DNA from: Sphaeroforma arctica JP610
Taxonomy: Eukaryota; Opisthokonta; Ichthyosporea; Ichthyophonida
Reading direction: 5' to 3'
NCBI RefSeq assembly: GCF_001186125.1
Contig: NW_014040423.1
Location: 77,100-104,311, forward strand
Length of the DNA stretch: 27,212 bases
The notes beneath the pieces are model-generated. The model did not search any database. It saw nothing but the letters and a program-made list of their open reading frames with translations, and had not been told where the DNA came from. A program made the translations under genes and the position numbers. This document shows positions 18,297-27,212 of this stretch, piece after piece; position 1 is the stretch's first letter, and every line of letters starts with the position of its first letter.

Positions 18297-21200
18297 ATGT
18301 ATAGGACGAATTTTGTTGGTTCTGCCGATACTCATTGGGATGAAGCAGAGTCCACTGACGACGACGATACCAATACACTCAGTCACGCCAACTCGATCCG
18401 TGCGCTACATACACACCGGAATGCACATACAGGCACAGCTGGTAGTGATGCCACACAACATGATCAAGGGATAGAGCCAGCTCAAGTTGTAGATGCTGAT
18501 GCACGTGGAGACGATCAATCTATGAGAAGTCGACGTCACTGGATTCATTCGCTTGTACCCAGGATACGTACTCGAGGGGGAAATGGGAAGGCAAATGTAC
18601 AGGTAGCCAAATACAATATGAAAACCGCTCATACAAGCGGCCTTAATTTAGCTTCAACCTTGGCACCGGGTGCACAGAACGGGACTGACGGACTAGATAC
18701 CAACAATAATATTAATGATAACAGTAAGAATGAATCCGAAGTTAACAAACCGCCTCCAGGGAAGATTCTCTGCGATCTCCCTGAAACATGGCCGCATCCC
18801 GTACTAGGTGCACGTCTGTTTAACCGCTTGTTCGCAGACAATCGCTTCTGGGCGTATGTTTCTGATTCACGCGTAACTCGAGCATTGCGGTTTGGTGCAG
18901 TAAGTATACCTGCATATTATGTATCTGTGTTTCCAACGGAACTCGGCGATACTGCTATTTTGGTGGGTATATTCTATATGATTTGCACCTTCATGGCACC
19001 GCATGGAATAGGTTCCATCACCGCCTTAACATTCTTTCTCTTGGGGTTGATACTCGCGTATGCAGTTACATCGGCTCTACTAGCATGCGTGCTCGCAGGA
19101 AGTAACGCACTTCTGCTAGTAGTATACTTCCTCATCTGTATGATATTCGGATTGTCGGCTCTGGGGCCGCTGGGGAAAATAGGAAGGCTGCTACCAGTGC
19201 TGATGATTATTGTGATGGCGTCGCTGTTCTGGTCGCTCTACCCAAGTGCGGCGGATGGATTGAGTGCTGTGGTACCAGAGGATACGGTTAAGAGTATTAT
19301 TGAGGTAAGTTATGTGCACAAACATGCGTAACCCGGTACCTATACTACTATTCAGTGTCTATATGTTATTAGGCATATTATCTACCTCTGTACACAGGAT
19401 AAGGGGGGGGGGGTGGTGATCGTTCCGAACCCTAGAACCCTAGATCTTTAATATATATATATATATATATATCATATAATTTTCTGTATTTTTTAGGGTT
19501 CGGCGAATATGTAAATATGCAGTAGTATATTCAGAATATGTATGTAGTATATACAGGACAAGCATGTAGTATAGGTCCGCGTGGGATTGTGTGGGTTCGT
19601 GCCGGTTGGTGTTTGTTAATACTTAGAAGAATGAATATGTGTATGTAGTCATTAAATATATGTGTACATTGGGTAGGCTGACGCAAGTATTGTAGTCGGC
19701 TTTAATGTACTTGTCTGTATTGCCCACCTTTGGACGTACTATGCCCATTAAACGTCAGTCAATTTCTTATTTTGGGAGTATATCGGAGTATATATTGTCA
19801 TTTGAGTAGTAAACGTCGGTGTTAGTGTTCAATCAGGATATGCCTGCAATCTACACGATGTCTGATTAATCCGGATTGGGACACCTAAGGAACTGTCTGT
19901 CACTGTACATCCTTTGTTCAATACATACATATCCCATAGCTTCAGTACGAGGTTCGGCCCAATCAATCTGACATGGTGCCTTGTCATACCAATACAGGAG
20001 GAGCAACAACAAATCACAGCAGCTGAGCAGGCTGGGATAGTCTTAGACTTGGACCCTATTGTTAGAGAATTCGCCGATACTTTAGTCGAAATGATGTCGG
20101 CCAACGCAACGTCATCTGTCATATTTAACATCCCCGAATCCCTAGACAGCCCCCTCACGGGCATTGACATGAACGTAACAGTAGTCCCTGGTGCAAGGTA
20201 GGTCTATGTGGTTATTCTTATATATACATATATATTATACGCGCATATATATATATATATATATGTAAGGTCTCTGGTATCAGAGAGGTGTATGAGGGGT
20301 GTACAGACGTGTATTCGCACGTATACATGCATATATAGTTGTACATATGTGTGTTTGGATATGATGTATTTGTGTGTGTATTGACCACACCCAGGTCGCG
20401 ACTGGACTTCGTGGGTACATAGTTGTGGTCCATAATAACCAGTGTTTATGTGAGGAATGGATAATGACCAGTGTTTATGTGAGGTATGAATAATGACCAG
20501 TGTTTATGTGAGGTATGGGTCTATATAAGGACAAAGATTCACATATTGATGCACAAGTGCATGCATGGGTCACTTTTGTGTAGAAGCGTGTAACCCTTTT
20601 TATTATCTGCCCCCTTGCCATGTCTCGTATTAGTCTAAACATATGTACGTCTCTGATAGATTATTGATAAGCACCTGTGTGTTAGTCTCGTCAGTGCTCA
20701 TCGTTGACCTATACCTGCAGTAGGGCGTTAGGGCATCCAGTGGCATATGTCAAGCGGCCGTAGAGTCGGAGTTGACATTCGTGCACGCAGACACATCTCT
20801 ACGCATACTACATCTATTGGTGTTCGGCATCTCTACGTATACTATATCGATTGGTGTTAGGCGTATACGCGTATGTCTCGTCTGTAAGATGGGTACCGCA
20901 CACACAGGACGGCCATTCACAAATCACGTGCGTTATACACTTCACAGTCCAACGTACCTACAAATATCCAAAAGCGTAACCACCCGATGAGTTATAACTC
21001 ACACTCATTCTTATACCGAATCGCTTGCTTTGTAGTGTGTACTTCTACATACCGCCGGGCTCCTGGGTGATTAGCAATGTTCTGTGGGGTGACACTAACT
21101 CGGGGCTGACAAATATCCGAACGGCCGTGGAACATATGTGTGTGGCCCTGGCGTTCTTTGTGGCGTGTTTCCTGTTACCGCCGTACAAGGGAATGAAGAG

Positions 21201-24200
21201 AGAGGCTCGGCATATCATGGTAAGAGTGCTTTACGTAGGGTATGACATGACATAGTGTTCTTTTGGGTTTGAATGACATAGTTGGGCATATACTACGGAT
21301 TCACGCATCAAGTTACCTGCAAGGCTTGGTATACAGATGCACTTTTACTTAGATCTGAAAGTGTGTAAGACACGACTATTCTAATGCAATCTTTCGTATA
21401 TCTGGAATCTTATCACAGGGACGTGTGCTTGCCACATTCACGACTGCGTATTCAGGTTTCTCGCGCTCTGTCAACCGATCCGAGCACGATGAAGACTTGA
21501 ACGACAAGTATATGATAGGGTGTGTTAGTTTTTTCATATCTGTCTTCTCTTGATTGTTTTTAGGTTATATAGTGGTGTTTGTGTGTGCGCGCTATATATA
21601 TATATAGAGTAGATGTATATATGTATATGTATATACACTTGTGTATACATACATACCTCTATATTCATTTGTACTGTGTTGTATGTACATGTATATATAT
21701 ATATATATATCACTACAACTATCACTATCACTGTATGTTCCGTAGTTCTAATGCCCCATACCTTCTGCTTCCACGTACAGTCTGGCACAGACCATCTTCA
21801 ACGCACTGGCTGGCGCCAAAGCCCTTCTCGGGGGTGGTGCGGCGCTTGATCCGAATATTTTCACACCATCGCCTTTATCGCGTATAGACAAGCAGCTGGC
21901 GGCAGTTCTCGAGAAGATTAGTGCCATGTCTACTGAGCTCTACATGCATGCGGTGTATGAGACCGAGGTATGCTTGATGTAAAGTATTGAGTGAATAGCA
22001 CTATCATAATATATAGATATATTTATATTAACTTTGCAACGGACAGGACACTATTACAGCCATGGCCTACGACCCCTTCGTGCAGTTGGTGTAGTTATAT
22101 ATAGCTGTTGTACGGAATATTGTACTGTTCTGTGCATTAACATATAAGCAAAGAGAAAGCGACCAACCTGTCGAGCGAGCAGTCTGTATGTAAGTCAGGA
22201 CTACGTGTGCCATATATATAACTGATATTATTGTACTTTCCTCCATGATATATATAACTAGTATCATTGTACTTTCCTCTTTAATCTGTTTGGACCATCG
22301 AGATTGTTCTCATCCTGAAGTGTTTGTGTCGTGCTGTCACTGTTTGGAACCCGCGGTACGCATAGGTAGCATTTATTGCTTAAACTTGTATTTGTATAAA
22401 TGTACTGTTCTGTATAGTGCTATACTTGCCCTATTTCATACGTGGGTTTAATAATCGAAATGGCAATTCTTCTCTTCATATCAGGATGACGAGGCCAGCG
22501 AGGAGGTACTCAGCGCGCTTGCAGATCTGAAACACGCGTGTGGCGATCTGATCGAGAAGTGTGGCATTGCAATCTGTCAGATACCCCATCCCGGAATGAA
22601 AGCGCAATCAGAGTCGCTTGCCGAAGACCTAGTGACACTGGAAAAAAACCTACAAGAGGCGTACAGCCTGTACGATAAGGTGTATCTGACTGACTTGTAT
22701 GCCCAGCTACAGTCTGCAGACAAACGCAATGGAGACAGGCTTAGCCCTGACCTGAATATCAAGGACAGGGCCGGTGGGGATGATGGCGATGGCACAGTCG
22801 AGCGTCTGCTAGTCAATAGTGTGGCTAACCAATGCCAAGTGCGCGCCTGCTTCAGAGACAACCCCACGCGGCTCTCCGAGGCTGTGCGTGATCTGCTACA
22901 CGCCCAGTACGACTACGCGGTCAAGAATCTGGTGCTGCCTGGGATTCTGTGGTTGTTTGGGGGTGTGATCGTTTCCATAGCCAACCCCTTACTGCACCTG
23001 GTTAGGGCAATTAAGGCCATTCCGACCGCCAAATGGCGGGGTGAGGCCGCGTGGTATCACGAGCGTAACGTGCACATGGTGCTGCGGTACAGTGTGGGTC
23101 TGCTGATACTGTTTATCATCCCGCTCTATAGTGTCACATTTCGCACCTGGGTTTGGCCTGAGAAACAAGACACAGACTCATACCTACAGTACTTGGCGGT
23201 GCCCATAGCCAATCGAATGGAGATGTGGAGTGTGCTGAGCTTCATAATATGTTTGTTCCCCACCTTGGAAGCCACAACACATAAGGCCTTGGCGCGGATG
23301 TTCGGTATCCTCATTGGCTGCCTGTTGTCTTGGTTCATTCTCTGGTCCTCGCAGGTATGCAAACCATATTGTGGACTTCATTCTCTGCCAATATATATAT
23401 ATATATGTATCGTATTTTTTCTGTATGTGTCCATGACGATTTTTGTCGATTTAAACTGGTTGTGTGTACGTCCAGTCTTGTTTTCTGTTGTACATCATAG
23501 CGTTTTGTTGAACTATTGAAAGGAAATGAGGGCTTGGCGGAAGTGGCGTGGTTGGCGGTGACACACGTCATGCCCAGTTTTTACACACATACACACCCGC
23601 ATATATATATGTGTGTGTGTGTGTGCGTCTATATGTAAATACATACTCTTAAATAATAGCATAGATACACACATACTCAAAACAAATATTCGTTCTCTTT
23701 CCAGGACGAGGGGTGGGCCATAATAATATGGTTGGCGGTGACGCACACGGTGACCGTGTTCTTCGCTGCCACTGAGGGGTCAGAGTCGGTCGTCTGGGTT
23801 AGTCCTGCGTGGGGCTATGCCGCGGTGTCCACCCAGATCTGCATCACTATCGTGTGCCTGGAATACTGGCACACCCGTTCCATCTACACCATCGAGTACT
23901 TCATCCTGTCCCGTTTCGCGGGCAACTACTTCGGATCAATGATGGCCATTCTCATGGCCATGTGGTTCCTGCCACAGAGCGCCGGGTTCAACGCGCGCGT
24001 GGCGTGTCTACAGACGTACGACCACCTTATGAAGAGTCTGAGGGCGGCTGTGGATAGCGTCGGCAGTACAGTGGAGCGTAAAGCCTCGGTCATGTTGGCT
24101 GTATACAGTGGGCCAGAGCTGGGTGGTCCGGATGATGCGACCACCCCAGCGGCGAGTGGAGATGCAGGTAATGATGTCAGTGGCACACCCGATGGATGTG

Positions 24201-25336
24201 CTACGCGTAAGGACAATACGTATGTGGTTTCGCCTCAGACCAGTACGAGTACAACCAATCCGACACAGCCGGCGAGAGACAAGGAAGGGTTCGCTCAGGC
24301 CGTGGCTGAGTTGGGCAAGGCGGGTGCCACACTGGCGGAGGCTCAGGAGTTGCTGGCCGATGCGGGTGTCTTGCCTAATGGCCCTATAGTGGTTACGGAT
24401 AGGCGGCTAAACCATCTGAGAGTGTACTTTGCTACGCTGTACCGCATCGCCCAGGTGATGGAGAATGCCGCAGATATTGCGGGTGAGGAACGGACCAAGA
24501 GCGTGCTGATGAAGCAATTGCGGGACAAAAGCGGGACGTGGAAGGCTTCGGATGACAGCAGCTCTGGTCCGGACAACGACAGCCAGAACAACTTGAGCAA
24601 GAAAGATGGGGTGTTGGCAGCTATGATGAAGAAGACGAAGGCCAAGACATCCAACACGTCCGAGTTTAAACACAACAAACCCGAACCCCGGAAGAAGGCC
24701 CCGCGCCGGGAGGTGTGTGTGCTACGCATAGATCCGGAGCTCAAGGAGGAGGCGTATCATGCACTGGAGGTGCTGCAGATGAGACTCAGAGGTGTGCTGT
24801 GGGCTCACTCCGACTACGATGCGGCTGACTTGCCGTTCTGGTCTGGGTTGACGCTGAGCGATGAGGTGAAGCGTGGTGACGATGAAGCGCTGAATCTGTT
24901 GATAAGCGCGAGAAAGCTGGGTGCGTCTGTGACGGATGCCGGGGGAGAGGGTACTGGGGCACTGAAGGTTGTAGATACACACACAGGCAAACGCGCCAGG
25001 AGTGTCAGTGTGCGGAGCGATCACCTCCGGTCACGAAAGGACATCGTGAACGACAGCTTGTGTCTCAAAGTGGATGTGGAACACCGTGCCTTCATGAACA
25101 TGTCGCTGCAGGAGCTTATTGACAGTGTGCACAGTACAGAGTCTTCTGATTTGGTGTACTTTGCGCTGAGCCTGGCCCGGTTCGAGGACTATTCGGGGTT
25201 GATCCTGCAGGCGTATAGTCGTCTACAGCCGGAGAGTGAAATGCCGTACTTGCAAGACTTGTTTACAATACGGAATGCTAGGTCCAGACGCTTTATTAAA
25301 GCTCTCAAAACTAGTGAAGGGGCTATGAAGTGCTGA
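18297..25336 (+). CDS. FUSC/aromatic-acid-exporter-like multispanning membrane protein, eight exons, 1,407 residues
   Basis: Exons: 18297-19304, 19998-20197, 21036-21219, 21419-21519, 21781-21967, 22047-22088, 22485-23354 and 23705-25336. All are GT-AG and phase-consistent, with A at -3 of the ATG. The N-terminal 190 residues are hydrophilic and disordered. Hydrophobic segments follow at about 194-212, 217-235, 239-263, 270-292, 296-316 and 437-453, a first bundle interrupted by an extended loop in exons 2-3. A soluble, partly helical stretch (about 455-720) precedes a second bundle (about 722-746, 772-793, 819-861, 869-886, 896-920, 930-960). The segment PTLEATTHKALARMFG then ILIG (about 833-852) is the FUSC/ArAE signature, in which a Pro-Thr turn leads into a helix ending in R..G...G. 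The two-bundle layout resembles fungal Bre4-like proteins. A 440-residue cytosolic tail with Lys/Ser linkers ends the protein. The substrate cannot be deduced; organic-anion export or a vacuolar/Golgi role would be family-level guesses. Confidence 0.82.
19446..19472. repeat. TA microsatellite and G run in FUSC-like intron 1
   Basis: A short TA run preceded by a ten-G run (about 19405-19414) and by CCCTAGAACCCTAGA (about 19429-19443), within the 693-base intron 1. Nothing else was recognised in this intron. Confidence 0.85.
20432..20518. repeat. 29-bp tandem repeat, three copies, in FUSC-like intron 2
   Basis: Copies at 20432-20460, 20461-20489 and 20490-20518, each beginning ATAATGACCAGTGTTTATGT and differing at only a few positions. 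Confidence 0.95.
20794..20861. repeat. 34-bp tandem duplication in FUSC-like intron 2
   Basis: Copies at 20794-20827 and 20828-20861, both starting CATCTCTACG and ending TTGGTGTT(C/A)GG, with a handful of substitutions. Confidence 0.92.
22209..22278. repeat. Tandem duplication of about 35 bp in FUSC-like intron 6
   Basis: Copies at about 22209-22242 and 22243-22278 share ATATATATAACT, then AT(T/C)ATTGTACTTTCCTC. The surrounding intron (22089-22484) otherwise shows nothing notable. Confidence 0.88.
23528..23575 (+). repeat. Echo of the FUSC-like exon 8 start inside the preceding intron
   Basis: Positions 23549-23566 (TGGTTGGCGGTGACACAC) repeat 23729-23746 at an offset of 180 bases, with one mismatch. 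Weaker similarity (GAGGG, then TGG) lies to the left in the same register. The matching exon codes for WLAVTHT. Confidence 0.55.
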
Positions 25337-25423
25337 GGAAGGGTGTATGAGGTGATAGGGTACCTCGGAATAAGAGTAGATTAGTATATATATATAAGAA
25401 AGTACAGTGTAATACTCGCACAA

Positions 25424-25429
25424 AATAAA
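25424..25429 (+). terminator. Poly(A) signal of the FUSC-like gene
   Basis: AATAAA located 88 bases after the stop at 25336. Confidence 0.6.
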
Positions 25430-25444
25430 ACATAGGTGAATGAT

Positions 25445-25716
25445 ATGCAACTCCTCCTGTTCGTGCAATCTCGATGTGGAAAGGTAAATAAGAATAATTG
25501 GTAGTGTAGATATGAACATTCGACGGCGTAATGCTCACAGAATGAAAGATAAATACGAATGACTAGTAGGTGTAGATATGAACATACGACGGTGTAATGC
25601 TCACACCGAAGCACATATGATTTTCCCGTGAGGAACAAATGCATCTGCTCGTGCGCTTCTAATGTGATAGGATAGCTAAGAATGACTAGAAGATTTAAAT
25701 ATGAACAAACGACGGT
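25445..25716. repeat. Three-copy degenerate direct repeat downstream of the FUSC-like gene
   Basis: Blocks at 25481-25537, 25546-25604 and 25672-25716 share AATAAGAAT/AATACGAATGACTAG, then GTAGATATGAACAT, ACGACGG and TAATGCTCAC; the last copy is shortened. The first and third copies also share an upstream part (ATGCA...CTCGTGC or TTCGTGC, at 25445-25483 and 25639-25671), so the original unit was longer than the middle copy. Confidence 0.75.
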
Positions 25717-25823
25717 TTTAAATATGAATATGCTGTATTGTGTTTATACTTTATTTATGCATATCTAATGGATGCTTGCAACAGGTATACCAAATGCTGA
25801 TGCCTGGCTTGTGTTATGCCTAT

Positions 25824-26133
25824 CGCTTACGCCTGCCTTGTCCATATACCTGACTTTTATGTCTGGTGGTGGGAAGTTTATCAATATATTGCTGATATTT
25901 AGTTGTTTACATGTTTCGTATATTTTTTAAAAATGCGTATGATGTAGCCTCTTTGTTCATTCTGCCGCAGGTTACAATAGCCTCCTGGCTCCTCTTACGC
26001 CTGCCTTGTCCACATGCCTGACTTTTATGTCTGGTGGTGGATTGCATAACAAGTCCCTCTGTGTGATATTCACATATTTCGTATACTTTTAAATACGTAT
26101 GACGTGGTCTCTTTGTTCATTTTGCCTCCTGGC
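25824..26133. repeat. Tandem duplication of 140-168 bp
   Basis: Copy one (about 25824-25991) and copy two (about 25992-26133) both run from TTACGCCTGCCTTGTCCA through CTGACTTTTATGTCTGGTGG and TTTCGTATA to GACGTGGTCTCTTTGTTCAT (GATGTAGCC... in copy one), and close with CCTCCTGGCTCC. Copy two is shorter, mainly through loss between the second and third blocks. No open frame is conserved between them. Confidence 0.88.
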
Positions 26134-26924
26134 TCCTGCTCTCCTGGTCTTATCACTGATCAGGTGGCTGTGGAATAATTGACTTCTGCGCGCGGAGAAA
26201 CAGCGTCGCGTAGTCAGGAGACCTCATTACGTTTCCCGTTAGGACAACCATTTATATTAGGAAAACCCAATCTGCTAAATACGTTCACCAAACGTTTACG
26301 AGCTTGGTCCGGTATAATTCATATGGAACAAATATTTGGGTGCGTAGATGCAAATTATTCAGACTATTGGGTCATAAAATCCAATTATTAGTCAATATAA
26401 GTTATGCCCTTTCTTCCTCACCCGTCACTATAACGTTTATGTCTCAAGACTTTTTATATTTACGTTAAATATGTACCGCTTAACTACATAAATAGGAGAT
26501 ATGTAGGCACAGTATAATTTAAATGAGGTTTGCACGTAAACATCTCCCACCTATTGCTACACACTTGCCTTATAACTATATATGAGCATATATAGGTATA
26601 CAGTGTGAATGAGAGTAGCCCATACTTACGATATGGATATATATACACACACAATACGGAGGTACCGATAATCGAGCTGACCAAACGCTCTCCTCTGTTT
26701 GGTTTGCCAAGTCTGATAACTTCAATGATGTGGATGACCCTCACATACGCATAATAGTTCCTTTATATATTATTCAACCATTCCATAACATCAAGTCGGC
26801 GCACCCGGATCTACCCAGTCAAAAGCATTGTGGGCATACGAACAAAGGGTCTAACAATACGAAGTAAACATATCATTTGTCTAAGATTACATAACCTGAC
26901 GTACTCAGTCAGAAGCTGATCAAC
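26134..26924. other. Spacer upstream of the right-edge gene
   Basis: Mixed-composition DNA with no recognised gene. An open frame at 26179-26391 (+) and one at 26484-26744 (-) lack motifs or splice support. The promoter of the gene starting at 26925 should lie in its right part. Confidence 0.45.
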
Positions 26925-26985
26925 ATGGACGTGGATGATTGTGTTGTTATCTCGTCGGACGACGAAATCAAAGATTCCCGAGAAG
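26925..26985 (+). CDS. First coding exon of an unknown gene with a SUMO-interaction-like motif (partial)
   Basis: The ATG has A at -3 and G at +4 and begins MDVDDCVVISSDDEIKDSRE, 20 codons plus one base, then a GTACGT donor at 26986. The CVVIS core flanked by Asp before and SSDDE after fits the SUMO-interacting motif (a run of Val/Ile with adjacent acidic or phosphorylatable residues), often seen at the N-termini of nuclear proteins and SUMO-targeted ubiquitin ligases. The rest of the gene is outside the window, so the family is unknown. At 20 codons the call rests on start context, donor and composition. Confidence 0.45.
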
Positions 26986-27212
26986 GTACGTTACAAGGAT
27001 CATTAGATAATCGGAAATCTATGTTATAAATAAAGTCACAATCGGTATGCTGCTTGATTTAAACTTGAGTTACGTTCGTGACACTGTTGTGAATATTATT
27101 CGAACTTTCGCATATTGCTTCATACATCGGATTGTTCCGGTTGTATTTGAACTATATAGCGGCATTTTTCGAGTGGATAGCTATATTAATTGCGTATAGG
27201 TAAGTATATATA
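26986..27212 (+). other. Start of the following intron
   Basis: From the GTACGT donor to the window edge no continuation exon could be identified. The sequence is AT-rich and closes in a TATA run. A splice-site-like AGGTAAGTATATA at 27198-27210 could mark the donor of a short exon, but there is too little context to decide. Confidence 0.35.

Noticed and set aside
1-27212. tRNA, rRNA or snoRNA genes
   Set aside because: No cloverleaf-like segment with A/B boxes, rRNA-like conserved stretch or clear H/ACA or C/D hairpin was noticed. Intronic snoRNAs were looked for in NAF1 without a convincing hit, but this was done by eye only.

Overview
The window is nuclear DNA of an intron-rich eukaryote. 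Genes are split by GT-AG introns, coding exons are fairly GC-balanced, and introns and spacers are full of TA and CATA microsatellites. Gene content (CstF-77, NAF1, a FUSC-type membrane protein) and the large repeat-rich introns would suit a unicellular opisthokont, perhaps an ichthyosporean. That placement is an inference from gene style, not something the sequence proves.

Layout, left to right: (1) the 3' end of a CSTF3 (CstF-77/Rna14) gene on +, exons at 604-2784, whose introns and 3' flank hold several decayed copies of its own exons; (2) about 5 kb (3.56-8.54 kb) without a recognisable gene, rich in purine tracts and short tandem arrays; (3) a + strand gene with a long exon at 8859-10226 for a Ser-rich, disordered protein with five basic-x-Ser motifs, and a possible upstream exon at 8540-8717; (4) a 1.9 kb spacer with degenerate repeats; (5) a complete six-exon NAF1 gene on - (17264 to 12262), 590 residues, with an RGG/prion-like tail; (6) a 1.03 kb divergent spacer; (7) a complete eight-exon + strand gene (18297-25336) for a 1,407-residue FUSC-like membrane protein; (8) a 1.6 kb spacer with tandem duplications; (9) the first coding exon (26925-26985) of a further + gene, starting with a SUMO-interaction-like motif and running off the right edge.

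All splice junctions in the three recognised genes are phase-consistent as listed; they were worked out by hand without transcript data. CstF-77 acts in mRNA 3'-end formation, NAF1 in H/ACA snoRNP assembly, and the FUSC protein is a membrane protein. There is no sign that the genes form one system. What stands out is the amount of small local duplication: exon and splice-junction copies inside introns, repeated gene ends, and duplicated spacer blocks. A frame that stays open and compositionally biased past the NAF1 stop codon is the other notable feature.
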